Assembly: GCA_026708185.1 (NCBI GenBank)
Contig: JAPOVK010000050.1
Coordinates: forward strand, 80,643 to 144,642
Source of the DNA: Gammaproteobacteria bacterium
GTDB taxonomy: Bacteria > Pseudomonadota > Gammaproteobacteria > Pseudomonadales > Azotimanducaceae
Length of the DNA stretch: 64,000 nucleotides
Direction: 5' to 3'
Shown in pieces: positions 33,748 to 43,648 of the stretch. Made by a program: the position numbers and the translations under genes. The number at the start of each line of letters is the position of its first letter. Position 1 is the first letter of the stretch. The notes under the pieces are model-generated. The model was not told where the DNA came from and ran no database searches. It saw only the letters and a program-made list of their open reading frames with translations.

Positions 33748-33853
33748 AGGAGCCGTGGGGCTCGCGGACCGGGTGATTTTTCGGGTATCAAGAGAGGCCG
33801 CAAGGTTCTCTTAGGCCGAACCGGTCGCTGAAGAACCGCCGACGATTGCGCCT

Positions 33854-36800
33854 TCAGTCGATCCCGACCTCGTCCGACTCCGCGCTCCAGGCGCCGCACT
33901 CGCCGTCCTCGTTCACCGAGCACGCGCGGACCGTGTACGTCCCCGCCGCGAGGCTCGACCAGCTGAACGAGGTGCGCGTCGCGCGCGTAAGCGAACGGTC
34001 GTCGTCGCGTTGCCCGTCGCGCAGCAGGTCCACCGCGTAGCGGGCGCCTTCCACCGCGCTCCAGCTTGCGCGCAGGCGGCGCTCGCCGGCGGTCTCGAGC
34101 GCCACCGTGTCCGGCGGCGCCAGGAGCGCCGCCGGGGTGCGCTCGAACCCGCGCGCGGCGTCGGCGCGGGACAGGTTCGTCAGGTGTCCGGTCGGGCTCG
34201 ACAGCAGGCTCATCACGGCGATCCTGTCCTGGAACCGATCCGCCTCGACGCGCAGGCGCCACTTGCCGGTGCCGCCGCCCAAGGCGCCGGAACGGATCGC
34301 GTCGTGCTCGCCGGACTCCAGTGCCGCCGCCGTCACCTCCACCGCGTCGCCGGCGGGGACGATGATCCGCACGGTAGTACCCGGACGCGCGCCTCGGTCG
34401 TCGGTGCCGGTGATCGATACGCCGACGCTGCGCGTCCCGGGGTTCACGAGCCGTAGCGCGCTCACCTGGTTGGCGTTGCTGCCGGGATTGAAGATCGCCA
34501 CGCGGTGCACCCGGTCCTCGACCGGCGCGACGCCCTGCATGGCGGTCAGGAACCCCTCGTCGGTGCGGACGTAGGCCAGCGCCTCGAAGGCGATCTCCTC
34601 GCTCTCGAACGCGAGCCGCCAGCTCCCGACGCCGGCCCCGGTCGAGCCGGTCAGGCCCTTGGACCGGTTGCCGCCCTCCAGATCGTCGGAGTTGAAGTGC
34701 GCCGTCTCGCCGGCGCCCAGCGCGAGGGTGAGCGGCTCGTACTCGACGTCGGAGTCGTCGAACGCGCGGACCGTCACGCTGCCGCGCGTGTCGGACCGGT
34801 TGATCACCCGTACGAAGCCCTGCCGGCCGTGCGGGTCGGACGCCGCCGGGAAACGGTTGGCGCGCCAGACGCCGTCCGCGTCCGCTGGCGCCTTCGCCGA
34901 CAGGTTCGTCAGGTACCCGCCCGGGCTCGACAGCAGGCTCATCGCGACCAGCGGCACGTCCGCGGCCACCGTCAGGCGCCACTTGCCGGCGCCGTCGCCG
35001 AGGCCGGCCTGCGGCCGTCCGCAGGCGAGGCCGGCCCCGGACTCGAGCTGTGCCCCGTCCACCGTGCACGCCGTCCCCGCCGCCAGCGCCAGGCGCACCG
35101 GCTCGCCGGGGGAGCGGCCGGCGTCGTCCACGCCCGTCACCGTCGCCTGGGCCTCCTCCGTTCCCGCGTTCACCAGCCGCAGCAGGCTCACCTGGTCGAC
35201 GTTGCTGCCGGGATTGAAGATGACCGCCTCGCGCACGCCTTCGGCATCGATCGGCGCCGTCGCCTGCATGGCGGTGAGGAACCCGTCGGCGGTGCGCATG
35301 TAGGCGAGCGCCTCGAGGTCGAGCGTCTCGCTCTCGATCGCGAGCCGCCAGCCGCCGGTGCCGGGCCCGGTCGCGCCGCTCAGGCCCTTGGCTGGGTTGC
35401 CGAGTTCCAGGTCGTCCGAGTTGAAGTGCGACACGCAGCGCGCGCACAGCGCGAGCGTCAGCGCCTCGTAGTCCACGCCGGCGTCGTCCGTCGCGTCGAT
35501 GCGCGCCTCGCCGTCCGCGTCGGTGTGGTTCACCACCCGCACGAAGCCCTGCCGCGCCGGGTCCGACGCCGGCGGCAGGTACCACACCGCCTCCGGGCCG
35601 GTAACCGCCACCATGAACGTCTGCGAGATGGTCTCGCCGTCGGCGTCGGTCGCCGTCGCGGTGATCTCGACCGCGCCGCGCCCGGCGGCGCGCACGGTGA
35701 GCGTGTCGCCGTCCACCTCGACCGTCGCCACCGCCGCGTCCGCGGTCGTCGCCGTGTACTCCAGGCCGTCGCCGTCGGCGTCCTCGAAGGCGTCCGAGAG
35801 GTCGATCTGGAGCGCCGCGTTCACCTTGAGGGTCCGGTCGCCGATCGGCTGCGCGGTCTCCGGCGCGCGGTTCGGCGTTCCGCCGCCACCACCGCCGCCC
35901 CCGCCGCCCCCCGGGCTGCCGCCGCCGGGGCTGCCGTCGCCGTCCCCGTCGGCGTCATCGTCGTCGTCCGGCGGTGTCCGGCCGCGCTGGTAGCCGAACT
36001 CCTCCCACGTCGCGGTGCCGTCGCCGTCGTAGTCGGCCTTCAGCGCCGGGTACTCCTCGGCCGTGCCGAAGTCCCAGACCGCCCCGCTCCAGTCCGCGTA
36101 GATGCCCGTCGCCGCCGTCGGCGACTGCAGGGCGTCCGTGGTCCGGCCCGCGCCGGCGGGCACCTCGCCCTGCGCCGCGCCCTCCGCCTGGCCCGTGGCT
36201 TCCGTGTCCCAGTACGACGCGGTGATCGAGCCCGCGCCGGCGGACTGCCAGCCGACCAGCCCGCCGGCAGGGATGCCCGCCGCGGACGACACCGGGCCGG
36301 CGGCGTAGCTGCGGGCGATGCGGGCAGCGGTGCCGTCGTTCCATCCCGCCAGGCCGGCGGCATGTCCGTGGCTGGACACGGCGCCGGCGGCGTAGGCGTC
36401 GCGGACGGCGCCTTGGTTCTGGCCCACCAGCCCGGCGGTTCGCACCGAGTGGGCGCCGCCCGCGGAGACGCCCGTCGCGGCGGCGATGGAGTAGCTGGTC
36501 TCGATCGTGCCGGGGTTGCCGCCGACCAGGCCGCCGACGTGGGCGTTGCCCGCGACCTTGCCCGACGCCCACACCCTGCGCACCGCGCCGTCGTTGCGCC
36601 CCACCAGTGCGCCCACCTGGCCCGAGCCCCGCACGTCGACCCCCTGCAGACCGACGTCGCGGATCTCCGAGCCGCTGCGGGTGGCCCCGAACAGGCCGAC
36701 GAGGTTGCTGTTTGGCAGCTCGACGCGCAGGCCCCGGATCGTTCCGCCGTTGCCGTCGAAGGTGGCGGCGAACACGTTGTCCCCGGGGTCGCTCGGTTCC

Positions 36801-39800
36801 TCCGAGTCGTCGGGCACGTTGCCGCCGATGGGCGTCCAGGCGCCCGACAGCGCGATGTCGTTGGCCAGTTCGTAGCCCGTGCAGGTCGTGCCCGAGGGGC
36901 ACGCCGAGCCGCCCGCCGGCGCCAGCGGCGCGAACGCGGCCGCGTCCGCCGCGTCGTCCACCGTGCCGTCGCCATCCAGGTCGTGGCGCATGGCGTCGAG
37001 CTGCGCCGCGGTCCGGATCTCGATCAGCCCGTCGCCGTCCGCGTCGCGGGTGACGGCCACCGAGACCGGCGCGCCGCGGCGCACCTCCGCGCCGAAGACC
37101 AGGACCGCGGCCTCGTAGCTGTAGGTCTGTCCGGCGACGACCGTGTCGTCGGCGTAGGCGGCGTCGGCGAGCGTCCCGGCCTCGGCCGGGGCGATCCGCG
37201 TTCCGTCCCGGCGCAGCGCGTAGCTCACCACTGGCGCGGAACCGCGCGCCGTCCAGGGATCGGTGGCGGCCACCCATTCCAGGTCCACCGCGCCGAGGTC
37301 CGGCGCCGCGACGGCGCGCACGAACACCGGCGCCTCGCGGATCTGGAAGCCGAACTCCTCCCACGTGGCCGCGCTGTCGCCGTCCAAGTCCGCCTTCAGC
37401 GCCGGGTACTGGCTCGCCGTGCCGAAGTCCCAGTCCGCGCCCCAGGCGGCGTAGATGCCCGTGGCCGCGGTGGGCGCCTTGAGTTCCGCGGCGCTCCTGC
37501 CCGACACGTTGGTCACGCCGCTGCCCGCGTTGCGGACGGCCACGGTGTCGACGGCGGCGGTCGAGGCGTCCGTGTCCGGCGTCGTGTCGGTGTCGTAGTA
37601 GCTGTTCTCGACGCTGCCGCCGCCCCGCCAGCCGACCAGGCCCGCCGTGGACCCCGGGTTGACGGGGTTCCGCACATCGACGCTGGCATAGCTGGCGCGC
37701 AGGCTGGCGCTGCCGTCCATGCGCCCGACCAGGCCGCCGACGTTGGTGCCGTTGCCGCTGACGGAAACGCCGCTGTCGGTGAGCACCCGCCCGACGGCGT
37801 AGCTGTCGCGGATCTCCCCGTCGCTCTGACCGACCAGCCCGCCCGCCTCCCGGCCGCCGGTCACCGTCGCGGCCGCGTAGCTGGCTGCGACGGAGCCGCC
37901 GGCCCCGTTCTCGCCGACGAGGCCGCCGACGTTGTCGGCGCCGACGACCGCGCCGATGGCGTAGCTGCGGACCACCGAGCCGGTCGAGTGGCCCGCCAGC
38001 GCGCCGACCCGGCCCCTGCCGGTGACCTTCGCGTTCACGAGGCCGACGTTGCGGATCGCGCCGCCGTCGCCGAGACGGCCGAACAGCCCCTGCCGGTCCG
38101 CGCCACCCCGATTGACGAACAGGTTCGCCACGGTGCGGCCGTTGCCGTCGAACGTCGCCCCGTAGCCGACCGAGCCGCCGATGGGCGCCCAGCCCTCGCC
38201 GCCGTTCCAGTGGGCGGCGTCGGCGCTCGTGATCGCGCCGTCGCCGTTCTCGTCGAAGTCGAGATCGGCGGCGAGCTCGTAGCCCGCGCACGTCGCGCCG
38301 GCGGGACAGACCGCGTCGTTCGCCGGGTTGACGAAGGCGGCGGCGTAGTCGGCCTCGTTGCCGGCGGACGCCGTGCCGTCGCCGTCCAGGTCCCAGCGCA
38401 CCGCGTTCAACTGCGCCAGGGTGTGGATCTCGATCAGCCCGTCGCCGTCGCCGTCGTAGTTGGTGGTCTCGTCGTCGGACACGTTCACCGTCACCGTCGC
38501 GTCCGCCACGCCGTCGTACTCGTCGGCGCTCGCGGCGGCGTCGACCGCGTGCGTGACGGCAACCGTCTCGCCGATGGAGTCGCCGTCCTGCCGCCCGGTC
38601 GCCGCGACAGTCCGCGGGGCGGCCCAGTTGGCCGCCGTGAACGTCAGGGAGGACGGCGCGACCGTCACCGAGGTCGTATCGTCGCTCTTCACCGCGATGC
38701 GCACGCTGCCCCTGGCGGGGGCCGCGTCGAGAACCAGGGTCCAGGTGGCCGACCCGCCCTCGTCGACCACCACCGCGCCCGACTGCACGCCGGCGGTGTC
38801 GGGATCGGTGTCGATGGTGAACCCTGCCGTGTCGTCGTCGTCCACGGTCACGTCGAGCGTCCGGTCCGCCACCGGCCGGTACTCGGCGGCGCTGGCGCCG
38901 TCCACGATGCCGTGGGTTAGCGTCGCCGCGTCGTCCGCCGCGTCGTCGTCCTCGGCCGCGGCGACCGTCACCGTCCGTGCGGTGTCCCAGTTGCCCGGCG
39001 TGAAGGTGAGGGTGTGGTCCCTGCCAGCCGTCGCCGCGTCCGCGCCCACCGTGACGTCGGCGTTGTCGCTGCGCACCCGCACGGCCACGTCCGCGCTCGG
39101 CTGCACGTTCAGCACCACCGTGTAGGCGGCGGTCCCGCCTTCGTTCAGCGTTCCCGAGAGCGCCCCCAGCGCGAACCCCGGCACGTCGGCATCCTCGATG
39201 GTGAGCGTCACCGCGGCCGGCGCCGTGATGCCATGGTCGTTCTGCGCCGTCGCCGAGACCGTGACCCGCTCGTCCAGCGAGTCGGCGTCGTCGTTCGCCG
39301 TCACCGTCACCGTGCCCGTGCTGGCGGCGTCGCCCGCCGCGACGGTCAGGGCCGTCGTGCCGCTCAGCGTGAAGTCGCCGGTCTCGGCCGGGTTGGCGCC
39401 CGCCGCCGGGTCCGCCGACACCGTGAGCGTCGTCGCCTCGCTCGACGGCCGGTCCAGGGTCGCCGTCACCGTGGCGACGCCGCCGTTCTCCGAGATCGTT
39501 ATCCGGTCCAGCGCCAGCGTCGCCCGCGGCGTCGGGTCGTTGTCGGTGACCGTCAACTGGACGGGATCCGGCGTTTGCACCGCGTCGCCCGCGCCCGAGG
39601 CGACCGTCGCCGCCACCTCGACCGTCCGGTCCGGTGCGTCGGTCCGGTCGTTCGCCGCCCTCAGGGTGAACGTGGCCGTCGTCCCCCCGACCGCGATGGT
39701 CCGGCTCGCGGGCTGCGCTGTGAACTCGCCGCCGGTCGGCGGCGTGACGGTCACGGTCGTCTCGCCGGTGGTCGTGCGCCCGGCAAGCGTCACCCTCAGG

Positions 39801-42800
39801 GTCGTCGTCCCGCCCTCGGCGACGGAGTCGGACGACAGGTTGAGCGTGGTCGTGGTCGGCGGGATGTCGTCGTCCGCGATGGTCAGGGTGGCGGCGTCGA
39901 CCGTGAAGCCCGACGCCGTGCCGCTGACCGTGATCGTCTCGTTGCCCTCGGAGTCGCTGTCGTTGGTGGGCGTCAGGGTGAAAGTCGCGGTCCCGCTCCT
40001 CGCATTGGCGGAGATGGTCACGGTGAGGTCGTTGACAGTGGCGTAGTCCGTGCCCTCGGTGGCGCCGTCGGTTGCGGCGCCCACCGCCACCGACACGGCG
40101 GCGTCCGTCGGCAGCGTGTCCCCGTCAGCGGGGAAGGCCGCGGTCACCGTCACCGTGGTGGCGCCGTCGGCCTCGCCAACGCTCGCCGGGTCCAAGGTCA
40201 GATCGATGGTCGTCGGCGCTGTGTCATCGTTCTCGATGGTGCCGGTGGCCTCCGCCGCGTCGCTAGCGATCTTGACGGCGCCGCTCGCGAACGCTGCATT
40301 GGTCAGCGGCCCGAAACGCGCCACGACGGTCTCGTCCGGCTCGGCCGTGTCGTCCCCATTCACCGTCACGACGAAATCCTTGCTGGTCTCGCCCGCCGTG
40401 AAGGTCAGCAGCTCCTCAAGCGGCGCCCGGGCGTAGTCGACGCCTTCCTCCGCCGTTCCCGGGATGACCCCTGTGTCCACCGTCACCGTGCGCCCGCTCG
40501 CCGGGCTGAGCGTAAAGGTGAAGGTCATCGGCGTCGTCGTGCCGCTGTCGCCCTCGGTGACCCGTGGCGCGCTTGCCGACACCTCTGGCAGCGGGTCGTC
40601 GTCCAGGATGGTGACGGTGCTCGTGATCTCAGATAACAAGCTCGCGAAGAGCAACTTGCCGATCAGGGGCGCGGGAGTCGTGCTCACCTTGAAGTTGACG
40701 ACGACGGAAAACGTCTCGGCGTTCTCGTCGAGCTGGTCCTCCACGGTCGGCACCGTGATGGTCACGCTGGTGTCGCCGGCATTGACCGCCTGGGAGGTGT
40801 TTTCGTTGGTGTGCGCCGCGAAGTCGTCGCCCGCGGTCGCAGTCCCGCTGGCCACCCGCCAATCGACCTCGACCGCGAGCGGTACGGGCTCCGACAGAGA
40901 CAGTGTGATGGCGGCGGCGTCGCCCTCGGTGACGCTCAACGCCCTCGACGCCGGAGCCACCGTCAGCACGGTGTTCACGAAATGCCCCACCGTCACCGCG
41001 TTCGAGGTCAGGGAGGACGCAGTCGTGGCCGCCGCACCGACCACCACCGCAAGGTTCGAATCGGACGTCATGGCCGCGTCGGTCCAGGCGTAGGCCAGGG
41101 TCAGCACCGCGGTGTCGTCGTCCACCCGGTTGACCGAAGCCACGGACAGTCCGGTCACGAGTGGCGTGAACTGGAAGTGACCGGCCTGCAGGCTTTGCGC
41201 GTAGGTCGCCCCGACCAGGTCCACGGTCAGCGTGGCGCCGTGCAGGCTGCCTTCCTTGAGGGTCGTCGGGCTGGTGCTCGAGATGTTCGCCCCGATGTCG
41301 ACCGTGGTCGCCATCGCCTCGGCGCTGTAGAAGCTCGACCGGTCGGGGTTGTCGGCGCGGACGCGGAAGTCGTACGCGGTGTTGACCTGCAGGCCGTCGC
41401 GCCCGTAGACGGTGACGCTCGACGCGTTGCCGGGGGCCGTCGTGTGGCCTTGGGCCGGATTGGCCGTCCAGTCGCCGGTCGCGTCCTGCCGCCACTCCAC
41501 GCGGTAATCGCTCAACGCCTTGCCGCCGTCCGACGGCGGGGTCCAGGCGAGCGTCACGGCCACGGCCGAGGCCGATGGCGTGGCCGCGACGTTGGGGGTG
41601 CCCGGCCGCCCGGCGACGGTGACGAGGGGTGTGTAATGGCTGGTGCCATTGGGATTGTCCGATCGCACCCGGTATTCGTACGCGGATCCCGAGTTCCCCG
41701 GCGCCTTGGCGTAGTCGTGCGACGTGTCGGTGACGGAGACCTCGGTTTCCCAAAGCGACTCCCCTTGGGGCCTCCTTATGACAGAGTATCCCGTGACGCC
41801 GGTGTTGGCCGGTGGGTCCCAGGTGAGCCGGTCGGTGCCGTTGTTGTCGTCGTTGAGCGCTGAGGCGGCGAAGTTCTGCGGTGGGTTCGGCGGGTGGTAT
41901 AGGGTCGTGGCGCTGGCGGTGTCCGACCACTCGCCGCAGTCCGTCTCGGCGCTGGTCTTGCACGCCCGGATCCGGTACTCGTAGGTCGTCCCGGGATGTC
42001 TATTCCTGTTCACCTGGGATCGAGGTTGCGTGTGAGCTTGCCCCCCCAAGTTTGCCCAGTTTGTTGTGCCCGCAACCTTTGTATGGAACCTGTACCACCC
42101 GAACGTTCCGCCCGTTGTCGGTTCGTCCCAGGTGAACGTGATCTGGGTCGCGGAATCCGCGGTCGCCTGGACGTTCGGCACCTTGCCCGGTGGCGCGTTG
42201 GGGTCCGCCGCCGAGGTGGCCGCCGCCACCGAGCCGTCGCCCGGGGTCCAGAAGCTGCGCCGGTTCGCGTTGGTCGCGGAGATCCGGAAGCTGTACGTCG
42301 TGCTTGGATCGAGGCCGTGGCCGGAGCCGAGATTGATGCTGGTAGCCGAGGGGCCGACGTTGCTGGTCCCAGTTGACGGCGCGTCCAACCAGTTGCTGCT
42401 CGCGTTGGCGGTCGTATGGGGCCGCCAGTTGATCGTGTAGCCGGTGATCGGCTTGCCGCCGGTGTTGGTCGGCGTGTTCCAGGACAGGTCGACCGATCCG
42501 TGCGTCGGCGAGGTCGCCGCCGCGAAGCTGCCCGGCGAGCCCGGCTTGCCGGCCACGGTTGCGACGTCCGACCAAGCGGTGTCGCCCCAAGAACTGGTGC
42601 CGCGCGCGCGGAAGTCGTAGCTGGCGCCCACCTCCAAGCCGGATATGGTGGTCACTTGCGTCGGATGCGTTGACGCCTTGGCGGCCGCGCCGGTCCAGCT
42701 TGCGGTCTCGGTTTTCTTGTACTCGATCCGGATCGGATCCCCGTCCTGCAAAACGTCACTACCACTTGATGGGAAGGTGATACGAAGTTGCGCGGACCCG

Positions 42801-43285
42801 TCTCCCGCATCCCGCGCTAGTAGGCTGGGCCCGTCAGCCGGGGTGCCTGTGGTCGTGGCGGTGGCGGCACCCCATGCGCCGCAGTGGATCGCGCTGGTGC
42901 AGGCGCGCACCTCGAAGTCGTAGGACGTGCCGGCTCCGAGGCCTTGGAAGGTGGTCTCCCGGTCCGAGTCGTCATAGCCGCTGACGAAAAACCACGAGCC
43001 CGTGTACGCGGTCGGTCGGTGTCGACGCTGGTACTCGCTCACCGCGGCGCCGTTCAGGGTTTGAGTCGGAGGGTCCCAGGTGACTTTGACGGACGTGTCG
43101 GACTGCACGGCCGCCGTGACGTCTTCAGGGGCCGTCGTCTGACCCTGCGCCTTTGGAGCGAAAGCGAGCGCGAGCGCCGCGAAGAGGAAGACGCCCGCCG
43201 GCCGGCGGTAGAGACCGGTTAGGGAGCGGCGTCCGCAGTTCGGGTGCGGGGCATGCGCCCGCGAGCGATCGAGGTCCCGGCCCAC
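33854..43285 (-). CDS. Giant secreted modular surface protein (FN3, Calx-beta, GLUG, cadherin-like, A-B-A-B repeats)
   Basis: The 3143-residue product has a signal peptide (hydrophobic VFLFAALALAFA, cleavage near residue 48). About six fibronectin-III domains fill 50-660. A series of Calx-beta domains runs from about 670 to 1600 (SVTEGDAAAITLSLSEP; recurrent LDDDPLPEV and GDDT motifs). Two GLUG-type beta-helical blocks, each opened by DGDGLIEIRTLAQLDAMR-like sequence, cover about 1609-1985 and 2082-2430. A glycine linker near 2462 leads to a cadherin-like domain, then four roughly 110-residue modules in A-B-A-B order and a final FN3-like domain. It should be an adhesin or matrix protein that binds calcium. 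No LPXTG or autotransporter barrel is visible; the secretion route is unclear. It is divergent from the hybrid kinase gene. Confidence 0.9.
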   Translation of the reverse strand: MGRDLDRSRAHAPHPNCGRRSLTGLYRRPAGVFLFAALALAFAPKAQGQTTAPEDVTAAVQSDTSVKVTWDPPTQTLNGAAVSEYQRRHRPTAYTGSWFFVSGYDDSDRETTFQGLGAGTSYDFEVRACTSAIHCGAWGAATATTTGTPADGPSLLARDAGDGSAQLRITFPSSGSDVLQDGDPIRIEYKKTETASWTGAAAKASTHPTQVTTISGLEVGASYDFRARGTSSWGDTAWSDVATVAGKPGSPGSFAAATSPTHGSVDLSWNTPTNTGGKPITGYTINWRPHTTANASSNWLDAPSTGTSNVGPSATSINLGSGHGLDPSTTYSFRISATNANRRSFWTPGDGSVAAATSAADPNAPPGKVPNVQATADSATQITFTWDEPTTGGTFGWYRFHTKVAGTTNWANLGGQAHTQPRSQVNRNRHPGTTYEYRIRACKTSAETDCGEWSDTASATTLYHPPNPPQNFAASALNDDNNGTDRLTWDPPANTGVTGYSVIRRPQGESLWETEVSVTDTSHDYAKAPGNSGSAYEYRVRSDNPNGTSHYTPLVTVAGRPGTPNVAATPSASAVAVTLAWTPPSDGGKALSDYRVEWRQDATGDWTANPAQGHTTAPGNASSVTVYGRDGLQVNTAYDFRVRADNPDRSSFYSAEAMATTVDIGANISSTSPTTLKEGSLHGATLTVDLVGATYAQSLQAGHFQFTPLVTGLSVASVNRVDDDTAVLTLAYAWTDAAMTSDSNLAVVVGAAATTASSLTSNAVTVGHFVNTVLTVAPASRALSVTEGDAAAITLSLSEPVPLAVEVDWRVASGTATAGDDFAAHTNENTSQAVNAGDTSVTITVPTVEDQLDENAETFSVVVNFKVSTTPAPLIGKLLFASLLSEITSTVTILDDDPLPEVSASAPRVTEGDSGTTTPMTFTFTLSPASGRTVTVDTGVIPGTAEEGVDYARAPLEELLTFTAGETSKDFVVTVNGDDTAEPDETVVARFGPLTNAAFASGAVKIASDAAEATGTIENDDTAPTTIDLTLDPASVGEADGATTVTVTAAFPADGDTLPTDAAVSVAVGAATDGATEGTDYATVNDLTVTISANARSGTATFTLTPTNDSDSEGNETITVSGTASGFTVDAATLTIADDDIPPTTTTLNLSSDSVAEGGTTTLRVTLAGRTTTGETTVTVTPPTGGEFTAQPASRTIAVGGTTATFTLRAANDRTDAPDRTVEVAATVASGAGDAVQTPDPVQLTVTDNDPTPRATLALDRITISENGGVATVTATLDRPSSEATTLTVSADPAAGANPAETGDFTLSGTTALTVAAGDAASTGTVTVTANDDADSLDERVTVSATAQNDHGITAPAAVTLTIEDADVPGFALGALSGTLNEGGTAAYTVVLNVQPSADVAVRVRSDNADVTVGADAATAGRDHTLTFTPGNWDTARTVTVAAAEDDDAADDAATLTHGIVDGASAAEYRPVADRTLDVTVDDDDTAGFTIDTDPDTAGVQSGAVVVDEGGSATWTLVLDAAPARGSVRIAVKSDDTTSVTVAPSSLTFTAANWAAPRTVAATGRQDGDSIGETVAVTHAVDAAASADEYDGVADATVTVNVSDDETTNYDGDGDGLIEIHTLAQLNAVRWDLDGDGTASAGNEADYAAAFVNPANDAVCPAGATCAGYELAADLDFDENGDGAITSADAAHWNGGEGWAPIGGSVGYGATFDGNGRTVANLFVNRGGADRQGLFGRLGDGGAIRNVGLVNAKVTGRGRVGALAGHSTGSVVRSYAIGAVVGADNVGGLVGENGAGGSVAASYAAATVTGGREAGGLVGQSDGEIRDSYAVGRVLTDSGVSVSGNGTNVGGLVGRMDGSASLRASYASVDVRNPVNPGSTAGLVGWRGGGSVENSYYDTDTTPDTDASTAAVDTVAVRNAGSGVTNVSGRSAAELKAPTAATGIYAAWGADWDFGTASQYPALKADLDGDSAATWEEFGFQIREAPVFVRAVAAPDLGAVDLEWVAATDPWTARGSAPVVSYALRRDGTRIAPAEAGTLADAAYADDTVVAGQTYSYEAAVLVFGAEVRRGAPVSVAVTRDADGDGLIEIRTAAQLDAMRHDLDGDGTVDDAADAAAFAPLAPAGGSACPSGTTCTGYELANDIALSGAWTPIGGNVPDDSEEPSDPGDNVFAATFDGNGGTIRGLRVELPNSNLVGLFGATRSGSEIRDVGLQGVDVRGSGQVGALVGRNDGAVRRVWASGKVAGNAHVGGLVGGNPGTIETSYSIAAATGVSAGGAHSVRTAGLVGQNQGAVRDAYAAGAVSSHGHAAGLAGWNDGTAARIARSYAAGPVSSAAGIPAGGLVGWQSAGAGSITASYWDTEATGQAEGAAQGEVPAGAGRTTDALQSPTAATGIYADWSGAVWDFGTAEEYPALKADYDGDGTATWEEFGYQRGRTPPDDDDDADGDGDGSPGGGSPGGGGGGGGGGGTPNRAPETAQPIGDRTLKVNAALQIDLSDAFEDADGDGLEYTATTADAAVATVEVDGDTLTVRAAGRGAVEITATATDADGETISQTFMVAVTGPEAVWYLPPASDPARQGFVRVVNHTDADGEARIDATDDAGVDYEALTLALCARCVSHFNSDDLELGNPAKGLSGATGPGTGGWRLAIESETLDLEALAYMRTADGFLTAMQATAPIDAEGVREAVIFNPGSNVDQVSLLRLVNAGTEEAQATVTGVDDAGRSPGEPVRLALAAGTACTVDGAQLESGAGLACGRPQAGLGDGAGKWRLTVAADVPLVAMSLLSSPGGYLTNLSAKAPADADGVWRANRFPAASDPHGRQGFVRVINRSDTRGSVTVRAFDDSDVEYEPLTLALGAGETAHFNSDDLEGGNRSKGLTGSTGAGVGSWRLAFESEEIAFEALAYVRTDEGFLTAMQGVAPVEDRVHRVAIFNPGSNANQVSALRLVNPGTRSVGVSITGTDDRGARPGTTVRIIVPAGDAVEVTAAALESGEHDAIRSGALGGGTGKWRLRVEADRFQDRIAVMSLLSSPTGHLTNLSRADAARGFERTPAALLAPPDTVALETAGERRLRASWSAVEGARYAVDLLRDGQRDDDRSLTRATRTSFSWSSLAAGTYTVRACSVNEDGECGAWSAESDEVGID

Positions 43286-43477
43286 GGCGTCACCGCGGCT
43301 CGGCTCGGACAGGATGGTGACCTTCCGTTAGACCACCCGCAAAGCTCTGACCGCGCGGCAACGCGCCCGCAGCGTCAGTCGACGATGTCGAACATTGGTA
43401 AAGCCCCCGGTTCCCCGCCGGATGCACACGGCGGCACCGAAGCAGATGACTCCGCAACATATGTACCCCTCAAGCGG

Positions 43478-43505
43478 TTGACACGATAGCGGAGTGCTGT
43501 ATTAA
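43478..43505 (+). promoter_or_regulatory. Probable sigma70 promoter of the hybrid kinase gene
   Basis: TTGACA (43478-43483) and TATTAA (43500-43505) are 16 bases apart in a locally AT-rich patch between the divergent adhesin and kinase genes. The resulting leader of about 137 bases contains GC hairpins (GGCCG-TT-CGGCC; CGCGCG-ATT-CGCGCG) shortly before the start codon, which may affect translation. Confidence 0.65.
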
Positions 43506-43648
43506 TTGGCCGTATAGATAGGGTTTTTTCAATGTGGTTTCGATTAGATTTGGCCGTTCGGCCCTGACGCGCGATTCGCGCGGCGCGGGCCGCGCAATCC
43601 GGCGTCCGGGCGAGCCGCCCGGCGCGATGCCGCGAAGGGGGCCAGACG

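Noticed and set aside
34505..38920. A 1471-codon plus-strand open frame opposite the giant surface protein gene
   Set aside because: It is antisense to the Asp/Gly-rich Calx-beta and GLUG coding sequence and its translation is Arg/Val/Ala-rich with no domain; high GC suppresses stops there.
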